A DNA stretch of 64,000 nucleotides, from positions 725,729-789,728 of the forward strand of contig NW_001865043.1 of the NCBI RefSeq assembly GCF_000002865.3, in the 5' to 3' direction. The position numbers were made by a program, and so were the translations under genes. The notes beneath the pieces were generated by a model. The model did no database searches. It saw only the letters and a list, made by a program, of their open reading frames with translations, and had not been told where the DNA came from. Below, piece by piece: positions 34,803-45,848 of this stretch. The DNA comes from Monosiga brevicollis MX1 (taxonomy: Eukaryota > Opisthokonta > Choanoflagellata > Craspedida > Salpingoecidae). Within the stretch, counting starts at the first letter, position 1; each line of letters starts with the position of its first letter.

Positions 34803-35313
34803 GCTACTGTTGTTGTTGCTACTGTTGTTGTTTTTCCTGAGTGGCATGGCAATTCCTTGCACTCGCACTTAATTCGTTTACCCCTTCCTATAGGTGGTCG
34901 TTGCATACGCGACGGCCGTGGGCGATGCCTCCTTGTTGCAAACATTGGACAAGGCTCGGGCCCAAAATCAGGACCAAGCATCTGGATCTGCACCAACTGC
35001 CGAGAGCATCTGGCGACTGTTGCAAGCGGGCGATATGGAGGAGGCAGCCAGTGGAATCAGCACCCTCCTCAGTCAAAACAAAAATGATCTTCTTGCGCGT
35101 CTTTTGCTTTGTTACCAGAAGATTGAGACGTAAGGGCATAACTACCACCAACTTGTTATGGGGTCCACCCGAGCCTCCTCGCTGACTGACTAACACCTAC
35201 TCTTGCCCCATTTTAGATCGGATGTGAAAGGAGCCAAGAAAGAGTTGAAGCGTTTGGATGGCCAACTCTTCCCTGCGGTCATCAAGTTTCTCACCTCCCG
35301 TATATCTGCCTAA
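28649..35313 (+). CDS. SKIC3: SKI3/TTC37 TPR scaffold of the Ski complex
   Basis: Large TPR protein. Placed exons: 28649-28735, 28851-28994, 29109-29186, 29260-29671, a poorly resolved set at 29836-30656, 30787-32808 (674 codons), 32922-33162, 33278-33408, 33550-33958, 34025 to about 34320, about 34430-34668, 34894-35129, 35217-35313. The start MDKATKAQLKAVKVAI and the next repeats (ALVFRGAVFKKQNQAAKAE, then LLAWHGLVDLL) match the N-terminus of human TTC37, which has LLAWQGLANLY. The big exon has many TPRs, including WRLLGRAYFERGSYASALKA. The Ski complex (SKI2, SKI3, SKI8) feeds mRNA 3'-5' into the cytoplasmic exosome; SKI3 is its scaffold. Joins at 29671-30200 and 34320-34430 remain uncertain. 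Confidence 0.88.
34706..34830. repeat. TTG trinucleotide repeat in a SKIC3 intron
   Basis: Over 35 copies of TTG with few interruptions (one ATG, two CTAC variants). It lies inside the intron of about 34669-34893, so the poly-Leu and poly-Asn frames it opens are not coding. Confidence 0.9.
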
Positions 35314-35678
35314 TCACGCACGTCCTCAAAAGCCATTGTGCCAAAAAAAAAAAAAAAACCGTTCAAATTTAAGATTTTGTCATCATGCACATGTGAACGA
35401 TATGAGAGAGAGAGAGAGAAAGAGAAAGAGAGAAACAACTTTCTCTTTCATAACCACACACACACACACTCCTTGACGTGAAGGGGCGCATGGTTCCATG
35501 TGGTCCATGACGGCAGGCGGTCTTGATCTACGCCGCTGAACGACCTCAATTTCCAGCAGCGTCAGGCATCAGTGGCCCACTTTGTGCTGGGCTGGACAGT
35601 GGGCGTGCTCTTCTTTATTTTACCCCCGACTTGCCAAGCCGTCCTCTGTCACCACCACCACCAGCATCACACATCATC
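35314..35678. other. Intergenic between SKIC3 and the NF-X1 gene
   Basis: Includes a poly(A) run at 35343-35358, a GA tract at about 35404-35430 and a CA tract at 35455-35468. It must carry the SKIC3 3' end and the NF-X1 promoter. The frame of the NF-X1 gene is open upstream to 35523 but shows no conserved residues there. Confidence 0.4.
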
Positions 35679-38600
35679 ATGGACGGGACTCCAGACAACC
35701 GCCAAAGCGGGCCCGAACAGCGCGGTCGCGGTCGTGGTCGCGGCCGCGGTCGCGGCCGTGGCCGTGGAAATGGTCGGGGTAACGGCCGTGGTCGCGGTCG
35801 CGACGTGCCAGACCCTGCGGCGGGCATCTCTGCCCTGGATCCGACTCGCGCTGCGTTTATTCCTGCAACTTCTACATCAGGGCACCATCCGACACGCCAT
35901 GCTGCGACCTCAGCGAATGGTCACATGGACGGGCCGGCCTTGGCTGTGGCCGAGCCTGTAACCTCACGAGTAGAGACGCAATCACAACACTCTGCATCAA
36001 AGTCCAAGGGCCGTCGTCACAAGCTGCCCACCAGCCACTCCGTACCCCAGCTGCAGCTTCCGACACCAACATCGTCTGCTTCACCTTTGATGTTACCGGA
36101 CCCAGTTTCCACTACGTCGGACCATAATTCAGGGCCGGTGACAGAGGCAGTCAGCCACAACGTTGGCCGCGAAGATGGGACCAAACGACCCCGCGGCCGT
36201 GGGCGAGGGCGGGGATCTGCCCGTGGGGCACATCAAGGCCGTGGTGGCCGTGAGACGGGCCGGCCAACCGCTCAATCTGCTGCCCGCGGTGGCAGCCGGA
36301 ATCGCCGTGGCGAGAGCAGTTTGGACGAGCTACCTCCGAAGCTGGATGCGACAGCCCTGGCTGCTTTGAGTCGCCAGGAGCGCTTGCGCTACGAACTCAA
36401 TCAAGAACAACTCGAGTGCGTCACATGCCTGGAGCGCGTGCGCCGCCGCGACCCTGTTTGGTCGTGCCAACATTGCCACATCATTCTGCACCTGCGGTGC
36501 GCACGCCAATGGAGCAAGAATAGTATCGATCCTACTGGACCCCAGGGTGCAAGGCACTGGGCCTGCCCTGGCTGCCGCGAGCCCGTGAGCCGACTCCCAA
36601 AGAGTTATCTGTGCTTTTGCGGCAAGGAAGTGAACCCTCAGCTCCATTCCGGCTTTGATGCCCACACCTGTGGCAATGTGTGCGGTCAGCCTCGTCCCGA
36701 GTGCAAACACCTGTGCACCGATACCTGCCACCCTGGCCCACACCCGCCGTGTGGGCAGATGGTGCGTCAAGCCTGTCCTTGTGGTGCCACATCTCGCCAA
36801 CTCCCTTGCAAGCGAGCACGCGAAGATGCCACCTTTACCTGCACCAACACCTGTGAGAAAACCCTGAGCTGTGGCCACCACAAGTGCCAGCGACGCTGTC
36901 ACACAGATGACTGTGCCACATGCACCGTCATGGTTCAGCTCACCTGCTTTTGTGGTCGGGCAACACGCTCGGTTCCCTGTGGTTCAAGCCAACATCAAGC
37001 TGCCCTCGCCAATGACCTGCAGTACTCGTGCGAAGCTGTCTGCAACCATTTGCTTGACTGCGGCCACCACCATTGCGCAGAAACTTGCCACCCTGGCCCC
37101 TGTGCACCGTGTGCCCTCTCCCCAGAGCGTGTCAAAACGTGCCCGTGTGGCCGCTTGCCTCTCCGCATGCTGCTTCGAGGACAACCACGCACCGCATGCA
37201 CAGACCCTGTGCCCACTTGCATCGGAGTTTGCAATCAGACGCTGGCATGTGGTCATACCTGCCCTGCCAAATGCCACAATGGACCCTGCCCCCCTTGTCA
37301 GGAGCGCGTTGCACTGCAATGCGCGTGCAGTGCCACTCAGCAAGAGATGGCCTGTTTCGAAGTGGCGGCGCTGGTAGCCCAGCAAGGCAGTCCTGAGCTG
37401 CGTTGTGATCGTGAGTGCCGCCACTTTCTCAGTTGTGGGCGCCACCGCTGCGATCGCATCTGCTGTCCCGGGCGTACACTACCACCCAGCGCAGATGCAG
37501 ATCTACACACTTGCATGGAATTTTGTGGGCGCCGGCTCAAATGCGGCTGTGAATGCGATCGGCTGTGTCACCGTGGTCGTTGCCCCGATACATGTGGCCG
37601 TGTGCTGCGGGAGCCCCTTTATTGTGCTTGTGGTAAAACTAGCATCCGTCCCCCGGTGCCCTGTGGCACTCCCTTACCTGAGTGCAAGTACCCCTGTCGA
37701 ATCGCGCGCCCCTGTGGCCATCCAGTCAATCATCCTTGCCACCCGTCTGGCGAGTGTCCGCCCTGTGCCACTCTTGTTGAGCGAGGTTGTGTGGGCCACG
37801 GCACAAATATTACGGTACGTAACTGCAATTGCATTGGTCGGCGCGGATGGTGCACAAGGGAAGGCCTGGCTCACCCTGTGTTCAACAACTGTTGCAGGGG
37901 CCTTGCTATCAGCAGACCCGAATTTGCAGCGACAAATGCGGCCGACCGCTGCCCTGTGGCGTGCACAGGTTGGCCTTGCCCGGCCGCACACTCCGGCCGC
38001 ACACTCCGGCCGCACACTTGATTTGCTTCACCTTTTGAAGAACCAAAAGGCGTGCCTTCTCACACACCCTCGTGCACTGGTTGTCTGCCCCACTTCTCTC
38101 AGCTGCCCTTTCTTCTGTCACGAAGGGAGTTGTACGGAGTTAATTGCCGCGGATAGAGCCAAGCGCACGCCTGCAGGTCGCTCGACTACGCGCTCCAAGA
38201 AGCGGGTTACCGCCAATGTCAACCAACAGGTTTGCTGAAGGAAGGGATCGCTTTGTGAGCCATTGAGCACATAGGTTGCTCATATTCTTCGGTTTTTATC
38301 ATGCTTTTCGAATCTGCAACAGTCATTGGTCAACAAGCCAGCTGCAGCCTGCGGTCTCAAGGTATAGGCGGGCGCCTTGGTCCTGCACTGCCCCTTTCTT
38401 GTCCGTAGATTGCGTCGCACCCATGACTGACTCATCAACTGTTGTTCATTGCATAGTGTGGCCGCCTACGAGCCTGTGGTCACCCTTGTGGTCTCGACTG
38501 CCATGGGGATGAGCCCTGCCCGGATGTGGCTTGCGCTGTCAAGGTTTCGCGCCGCTGTCGCTGCGGTCATCGACAGGCCACAGCAGCTTGTAATTATGGC

Positions 38601-39500
38601 TTGCCTGCCCTGGCAGAAGGTTTCAAACAGGCCTTCCAGCGCCGTGCTGAACTTGAGGAGAAGCAGACCCTCGAGGTTGGAGGTGCTGAACATTTGGCTC
38701 GCCCCATCCCTGTGGCTTCAGAATTGGTGACGCTGGCGTGCGACGTGAGCTGTGATCGACACGAAGAACTACTGAAGCGCCAACAACGCAACGCTCAACT
38801 AGCGCAGTCTCTTCAAGTCTTGCACAAGCCCACAGATGGGCGCTTGGTTGATGAGCCTGAGTATTCCGAGTTTTTACTGCATCAGGTACCCCCCCCCCCC
38901 CACCCTCTTTTTTTTTTTTTTTTTTCCTTACTTTCCTCCCTTTCCGTTTTTGTTTCTTGTGGCTTTTGTCCTGTACCCCCATTTGTCCCTTGCGCTTTCC
39001 TGACGCGCCTTGCTGATACGCTCGTTCAATAGGCGCGAATCAATCCTGAGCTGGTTGCTGAGGTTGAAGCCAAGCTATCACAATTTGTTCTTGACAACAA
39101 TCGCCGCGAGGTATTGCCAATGGAGCTGGCCCCGTCCTTGCTCCAGCAGCAAGACTCGCCGATGCTCACTTTCATTTGTCTCCATTTCTCATATCAGGAA
39201 CGCCTGCGTGTGATGAAAAAGCAAGAACGACAACTCGTTCACGAGCTGGCTTTGAGCTACGGTAAATCGTGCTGACTACAGGCATTTGTCAACCCGACCA
39301 TCGGGCCTGGCCACGGTTCCCTCATTAAGCGCGATTCTTGCCTTGGCCGTCGCCGTGGCCGTGGCTACACCATAGGTCTAGTTTCCGAGTCGCAAGACCC
39401 AGAGCCCTTCCGAAATGTCGTACTGTATCGAGGCATTGCAGGAGAAGCAGCCCGCGTCCCTTCCGTTCGACTCTCCGAGGCCGCTGCTCACATCAAGTAG
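35679..39500 (+). CDS. NFX1: NF-X1-type zinc-finger protein (RING, NF-X1 repeats, R3H)
   Basis: Predicted 1009 residues; exons 35679-37814, 37898-37968, 38103-38229, 38457-38885, 39033-39110, 39198-39261, 39376-39500. The start MDGTPDN is followed by an RG-rich stretch of about 15 Arg-Gly pairs, an RGG-like RNA-binding tract. Another RG-rich patch lies near residues 170-220. A PHD/RING-type cysteine domain follows (CVTCLERVRRRDPVWSCQHC to CPGCREP), then at least seven NF-X1 repeats (CHPGPHPPC, CHPGPCAPC, CHNGPCPPC, CHPSGECPPC, CHEGSC). The C-terminus is an R3H domain (ERQLVHELALSYGLVSES, DPEPFRNVV). Human NFX1 binds DNA or RNA and acts as an E3 ligase or post-transcriptional regulator. Every cysteine-rich exon joins in frame. 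NFXL1-type identity is possible, but R3H favours NFX1. Confidence 0.92.
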
Positions 39501-39861
39501 CTGCCGTCTAATTCGTGTCTGTGTCAATCTCTCTTCCTCCTCTGACAGCTGCGTGCCATGAAAGCAGGGATGGGGAAGCACGCCCCATGTCATTCTGGGT
39601 TGGAAGAAATCGTCAAATTGAGCACAAACAGCTTTTTGAATCTTTCATAACCACACGCGTTTCTGTCAGTCATCGATGATGACATTTGCATTTTCCTTCC
39701 ATTTGGTCGTAGCGAACTGGCTTTGATCCACCATCCGGGTGGCGCTGCTGCTTCAGGGATCGGCAAGGCTCGCGACGCATGCGTGTGGCATTTGCGGCTG
39801 CAAGAGGGCCGGCCTTGTCTGGGCGTGACACCAGAGCGTGCCGCTTCACCCTTCACCGACC
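39501..39861. other. Intergenic between NF-X1 and ABC-F genes
   Basis: Short plus-strand gap. A frame in register with the ABC-F gene is open from 39838, adding eight residues before the chosen Met. No other signal seen. Confidence 0.4.
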
Positions 39862-42829
39862 ATGCGATGTTGTATCGCGGCTGACCAGCTCCCATCGCGG
39901 CTGGAGCCCTTTGGCTTCGCCCCGGATGTGGCAGCCTACATCACTGAACTCTTGGCTGACGTGGAGCAGGAAGTCGAGGATGTGCGACAGGTGAGCAAAC
40001 GAATGATGAACAGCAGGCATTATGGTTGTAGCTGGGAAGCCTTACTGTCGATCAAGTCCCGGCTTGATTCGGCAACCTCACGCCTGGCTCCCGTGTCCGC
40101 TGATCTAGGCCCTCGAGGCGTTTGAGGACGAGGCACAATGCCAGGCCTTTCCCGCTGCAGTGAGTCGCTTTATCGAGTTGGCAACAGCTGGCCCGTCCAG
40201 CCATGCCGCGCCGGAAAGCGACCCTGCCGTTTCCGCCACTCCTGTGCGGCTGGATGCATCCTCCCTTGCCGAGCTCAAATACAACGCCGCCCAGCCCGAC
40301 CCGCCGTCCTCGCTTCATGCATCTGCTGATCATGCATTTGGAGTAACCGTGTCCTCCACTGCAGATCAACATCAACCGCATTTGAAGTCCCATCGGAACC
40401 GTCGGAAGCAACGACGAGCCCGTCAAGCCACAAAAAATGTGGATAGCTCAGATCATGCTGAGCACGTCGATGCCACGGGAACAACAACCACCGCGACAGA
40501 GGATGGGGGCAACGAGCGTAAGGGCTACAATGCACACCAATATTTGGATCGCTCTGTGCACCCCTGAGACAAACAGCCTCACGCCAGCATGCCTGCATTT
40601 GTTTCGCGCCTGTACCTCGTTCTAGTCATGATCTCGAGCGAGCAATCGCGCTTTCACGCAGATCAAGACGGCGAGTCACGTGAGGTGCTTGTGCGGCGCT
40701 TAGACATCTCCTTCATCGGTGGGCCTACCCTGCTCGAGGGCGCCACTCTCAAATTTCAACCCGGCCATCGGTATGGCGCGCCTGAATTGGTTTTTCGCGT
40801 GCTAGCTTTTTGCCACATTTCACGTTGTCAAATCACAAATAGCTATGGTTTCATCGGACCAAACGGCTCTGGCAAGTCGACGCTCTTGCGGGCCATTGGT
40901 GAACACCGCATCCAGGTTTGCTTGCCCCAGCGCAGAACCTCGAACGCCCTTGTACTGCTTTGTTTTGCTCTTCACCGCGTCAGCCAGCTGGCTCGCGATG
41001 TTTTTGTTGTTTTCCTTGTGCTCTTTCATCTGCTCGTTCTTTCCTTCTCTTGACCAAGAGCCAACTCATTTGCCCCACTCACCCATGGCTGACATGAATA
41101 GAATCTACCTCCCGACCTCCGCACACTCTTCATTGACCAGGAGGCAACCTTTGTGAACTGCCCTCTTGTGGACTTTGTCGTACAGGGAGATGCTGACCTC
41201 GTGCGCATTCGCCGCCAAATCCAAAATGTGCAGGATGGGCTTGAGCAAGCCAGTGGCGATAAACTCTCTCAACTCATGGATGAGCTCGAGCTTATGGATG
41301 GTGTGGGCCAAGCCCCAGAGGATCGTGCGCGTGCTGTGCTTCGGGACTACGGTTTTTCGACAGCCATGCTGTCCACGAATCTGCATGAGCTCTCCGGAGG
41401 CTGGCGCATGCGTGCAGCGCTGGCACGAGCCACCTTCAATCCGCCTGAAATACTTCTGCTGGACGAACCAACCAATCACCTTGACCTTGAGGGCATTGAG
41501 GAGCTGGAACAACGCCTTGAGCAACTGACGTGCTGTGTTCTAGTTGTGTCGCATGACAAAATGTTCCTTGACCACGTGTGCACGGATATCGTACATCTCA
41601 AAGATCGCTCGCTCCACTATTTCCACGGAAACTTGACCGCTTATCAGAACCACTGTGAGGAGACGTTTCGAAAACAGTTGCGACAATACGAGTTGCAAGA
41701 GCAACGTCGCGAGCATTATCAAAAAACCATTGACCATGCCGTGCAGCACGCTCGGCGTACCGGTGACGACAAGGCGTTGGGTCTCGCGGCATCGCGCAAG
41801 AAGAAGCTGACCGAACGACTGGGCCCCGATAAGCGTGAGGATGGCAAGAAGTGGAAGAGCAACGTCCGACGAACCGCGCGTAGTCTCAAAGACTATGAAA
41901 ATTGCATAGATGGCACGCGCCAGGAGGTAGGAATTCATCTCATCAACCGCCATCAGCCTTTTGTCGCATGTTGGCGCCTTTTTGAAGCTGGTGTTGGGGT
42001 TCGACTTGGGCTTACACGGATCTGATTTGCTCGGAAAGGTGGAAGCGCCAAGGAAGGCCAAACCGCTGGCCTTCAAGGCAAGAACGCCCAATGTGGCAGC
42101 GCAAGGCTCGGCCCACGTCGTACTTGACACCGTCGCCTTTGCGTATGCGCAGGACGCCCCGCTGATTCTCAATAATGTCTCATTGCGCGTGGACGTCGGT
42201 GATCATGTGGGCCTTGTGGGTGCGTGACAAGCCGAGCTGCGAGAGTCATTTGCCGCGCTCACTCAAAACATGTGACGCTCTTCGACGTTCTCACCTGTTC
42301 TTTTTCTTCTTGCTGCCGTGCAGGTCGTAACGGCTCGGGCAAATCAACGCTTCTTAAATTGATTCGAAAAGAGCTTGCGCCAACGCGGGGGCTGGTCGAA
42401 ATTGATCGACACGCCTCCATGGGTGTGTTCGAGCAGCAACACGTGGATGCTTTGGATTTGACGCAGACGCCACTGGGCTACCTCGCCGAGTGTTTTCCAG
42501 ATGAGAAAGAACAAGAGCTGCGAAATCATCTGGGAGCCTTTGGCTTGGCCAAGCGCTCACAACTACCCCTGCACTTATGCTCTGGGGGTCAGCGCTCGCG
42601 GCTCGTGCTCGCCAAACTGTTCTTGGAAGCGCCGGCCCTTCTCATTCTCGACGAGCCGACGAATCATTTGGACTTTGATGCCATTGATGCTCTGGCAGAA
42701 GTGCTAGCAGCGTATGCGGGCACGGTCATTGTGGCGTCGCACGACCGTGCCTTTTTGCAGACGGTGGCCTCCTCGATCTTCCGCTTGTCAAAAGGCACCC
42801 TGTCACGCCTTGACACAAATTGGTCGTGA
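39862..42829 (+). CDS. ABC-F family ATPase (ABCF3/GCN20-like)
   Basis: Predicted 772 residues; exons 39862-39990, 40109-40517, 40626-40770, 40843-40915, 41102-41926, 41988-42219, 42324-42829 (exact multiple of three). No membrane segments. The N-terminal 180 residues are helical then basic and disordered. NBD1: Walker A GPNGSGKST, signature LSGGWRMRAALARA, Walker B ILLLDEPTNHLD, H-loop VVSHD. The linker helix follows (QRREHYQKTIDHAVQHARR). NBD2: Walker A GRNGSGKST, signature CSGGQRSRLVLAKL, Walker B LLILDEPTNHLD, H-loop VASHD. ABC-F proteins act on ribosomes or on GCN1/GCN2 signalling. NBD2 has Cys in place of the usual Leu before SGGQ. The N-terminal extension recalls ABCF3/GCN20, but the subfamily is not certain. 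Confidence 0.93.
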
Positions 42830-43060
42830 CGCACTGTTGCTCATAAGCCACATGGCTTGATTTAGAATCATGCTCCCACGTCATGGGCTGCACAATTGTG
42901 CTGTGAGAAACAAGCTTGATTATCAATTTGATGAAAGGCGAAATGTCAAACATTCACTCTGCTCAGATGACCAATGACAGTTCAAAAAAAAAAAAGTCTT
43001 TTAACATGTTCCTTGCGTGTGTTCCATTTTTTTTCCCCCATATACAACACACCCCATCCA

Positions 43061-43709
43061 TCAAGATTCAGCAGTGGGATCACGCAACAGGCGGACCCCC
43101 TGGCCCAGGAGTCGCTTAATCATCACGGCTCGAATAGCAGCGGCTTCGGCTGCACCGTATGCAAAGGATGATTGTCCGAAGTTCAAGCACAACGATGTGC
43201 TCGATGCGGGCCATAACATGCGTGTCGGGGAGTATCGTTCCAGCAAAGCATCTGGCACTGCCTCAATGCACTCGTCTACACATGAGACAACCAAAGCAAA
43301 GCAGGTGAGAAAGCTGAGTCCATGTATGTATGGCAAGTGGTCGGACGGCGCCAGCAAAGCAAGCGGAGTGGGGCGAACCTAGCGCATGGCCATTGACGGT
43401 GAGCATGACCTGGCATGAAGTTGTCAAACCGATGCCAACTACCTCAAGTGCTTTTTGACTGGATTGGCACACATGGGCGGGAAGACCGATGCCATCCCGG
43501 GACCACAAAATGGTCGGCCCACATTGGACTAAACCCCTGCTCCAATCAACCGTCACGCCACAAGCATCGCCAACGTCATCGGCATAGCCGAGCCAGCTAA
43601 CTGTCTCTCCGGCCACATGCGTCGCCTACGTAACAGGGCCAAAGCAAAAAGGAAATGCATTTATAATCACCCGCCTACCACGGTCCATACAGGCTAACAC
43701 ACACACGGA

Positions 43710-43768
<59 letters not shown>

Positions 43769-45815
43769 GAAGGAAAAAAAAAGAGAGTGCCATCGCCTGC
43801 TCACCTCAAAGTACATGACAAGATCGGCGGCTGAAAGGGTGACTGGGGCAACCAGCAGTGGCATTTCGCGCAAAGTCAGGGGCACACGCTCCTCCAACTG
43901 AGGCGGCCGGGGCGCGAGATTGAGCGCTTGATCCCAAGGGCGTGCCTCCTTTGGGAACCAGGCATGTTCAAAGAGAAAGTGTGCCTGGAAAAAAATATTC
44001 AAGGTCAAGGTCAAGTTCTGTGAGTGCTATGGCCAAACAAAATGCACACGATAAACAAACGCTGGGGGCGCGTATGTTCATGTTCGAGGTGACACCAGAT
44101 GGCACAAAAAAAAAGCCAACCTCTTCGCCCGTTGCCAAGGAGGCACACGGATGCCAACGCTTGTACTTGTTGATGCCTCGAATTGCGATGCCCAGGTACT
44201 CATTGTTCACCTGAAACGCCATTGTCCCCGCGTCCAAGTCCAAGATGGCTACAACAACGTCCCCTGCAAAGGTATAAAAGGTGACGATCGATATATTGAA
44301 GGCAGGTAGGAAAACATTTGGCGTCAGCAAAGACGAGTAAACTTGCACGTCAAACCGCCAGCGCAAATGAGGTACGGGCGGGGGGCATTCTCAAATTGAG
44401 AACACGCCCGCAGAAACAGCGCCAGCCAGAAACGCACCGGCACTCCAGGCACGCCCGTAAGACAGATTCCCGCCAATCAGTTGCTCGCGTCCATCGTGCC
44501 AGATTCGAAGCCTGACAAAAAAAAAAAAGGGGGGGGGGGGGGGGGGGGGGAAAAAAAGGGTCCNNNNNNNNNNNNNNNNNNNNNNNNNNNNNNNNNNNNN
44601 NNNNNNNNNNNNNGGGGGAGAGAGGGGTCACAAGAATGAAAGCACAGCCAAAATGAATGCGATGGAACAAGCTTGGCACCACTGATCTCGAACTGTGAAT
44701 CTGAAAGCCACGTACCTCTCGCCGTCGAAGCTATATGAGTCACGAGTATCACCGACTCCACAAGCATCTCGCGCGTGGAAGCGAGCCCCACTAGTGCACC
44801 AGCCAATCTATAGGTGTTGGAGCGACCATGTCGATCAAGCGTGGATAAGCAACTCCAGCTGATCTTACAACAAAATCGCAAGGGGCAGCCGGTCAAGTGC
44901 CCATTGTTTCATCGAACATACCTGAGTTACACTGCTAGATTCAAGGCGAACGCCAAACGCCCAGATGCCGGAAGAGTGGGCAGCACCGTCTAGCACCGCT
45001 GTTTCATACGTCCAAAAATCATTGCGTGCCTGCACAACAAAAGTAGTGTGATCGCCGTATGAATCGAAAGCAGAGCAGAGATTGACGCCCGCCCCCCAAC
45101 CCCAACCCCAAGCGCTAAGGAATGATGAAAATTGATTCAGAACAAACCGTCAATGTTCCGTGATCCCACAGCAAATGACTCGTGCTCATGTTCGATGAGA
45201 GGTACGGGATGAACGCAGCGAGAGTGGAGCTCTGTGAGCCTCGGTGTGCCACGCTACCCCGCTTCGGCGTGCCTCGGGCAGACGTGCGTCGGTTTAGCAT
45301 GAGCTTGTACACCTCGCGAGCGTGAAGGTTGAGGCAAGTGGCCACGTTGAATGCCGTAGATGGGCTGGGAACAGCCAACAAGGCCATCCACAAGAGGGAG
45401 GCCGTGCCATGTATTTCATCGCTCAAGCGCGTCTCATCCTTGAGTTCATCATCATGATGATACAGGCTTGCTAATGACACGACCAGAATGTCCAGGTAGC
45501 TCGTCATAATGTCACCGTACAACCTATGGAACCGCGACGGGCCCGTCAGCAAGCTCAAGCAAGACGGCGGTGGACATGGCAGAAATGACGAGCGCATACA
45601 AGACTCTGGACACATACATGGCACGCTGCATGGCGTCAAGATGGGATTGAATCTCTTGCGCATCATCGCTTTCTTGAAACAGGCCTAGAATAGACCCATT
45701 CTTGTCGGTGGTATCTTCTGCCCAAAGAACAGGCCATCATGGGTCAAGATGAGATCAATGAGGTACCGTCGCAGTATGCCACCACTGCTTGGGCTGCAGG
45801 GCATGCAACATGTGG

Positions 45816-45848
<33 letters not shown>

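Noticed and set aside
34546-34996. Poly-Leu, poly-Asn and poly-Thr frames
   Set aside because: They come from the intronic TTG repeat; the SKIC3 exons on either side use a different register.
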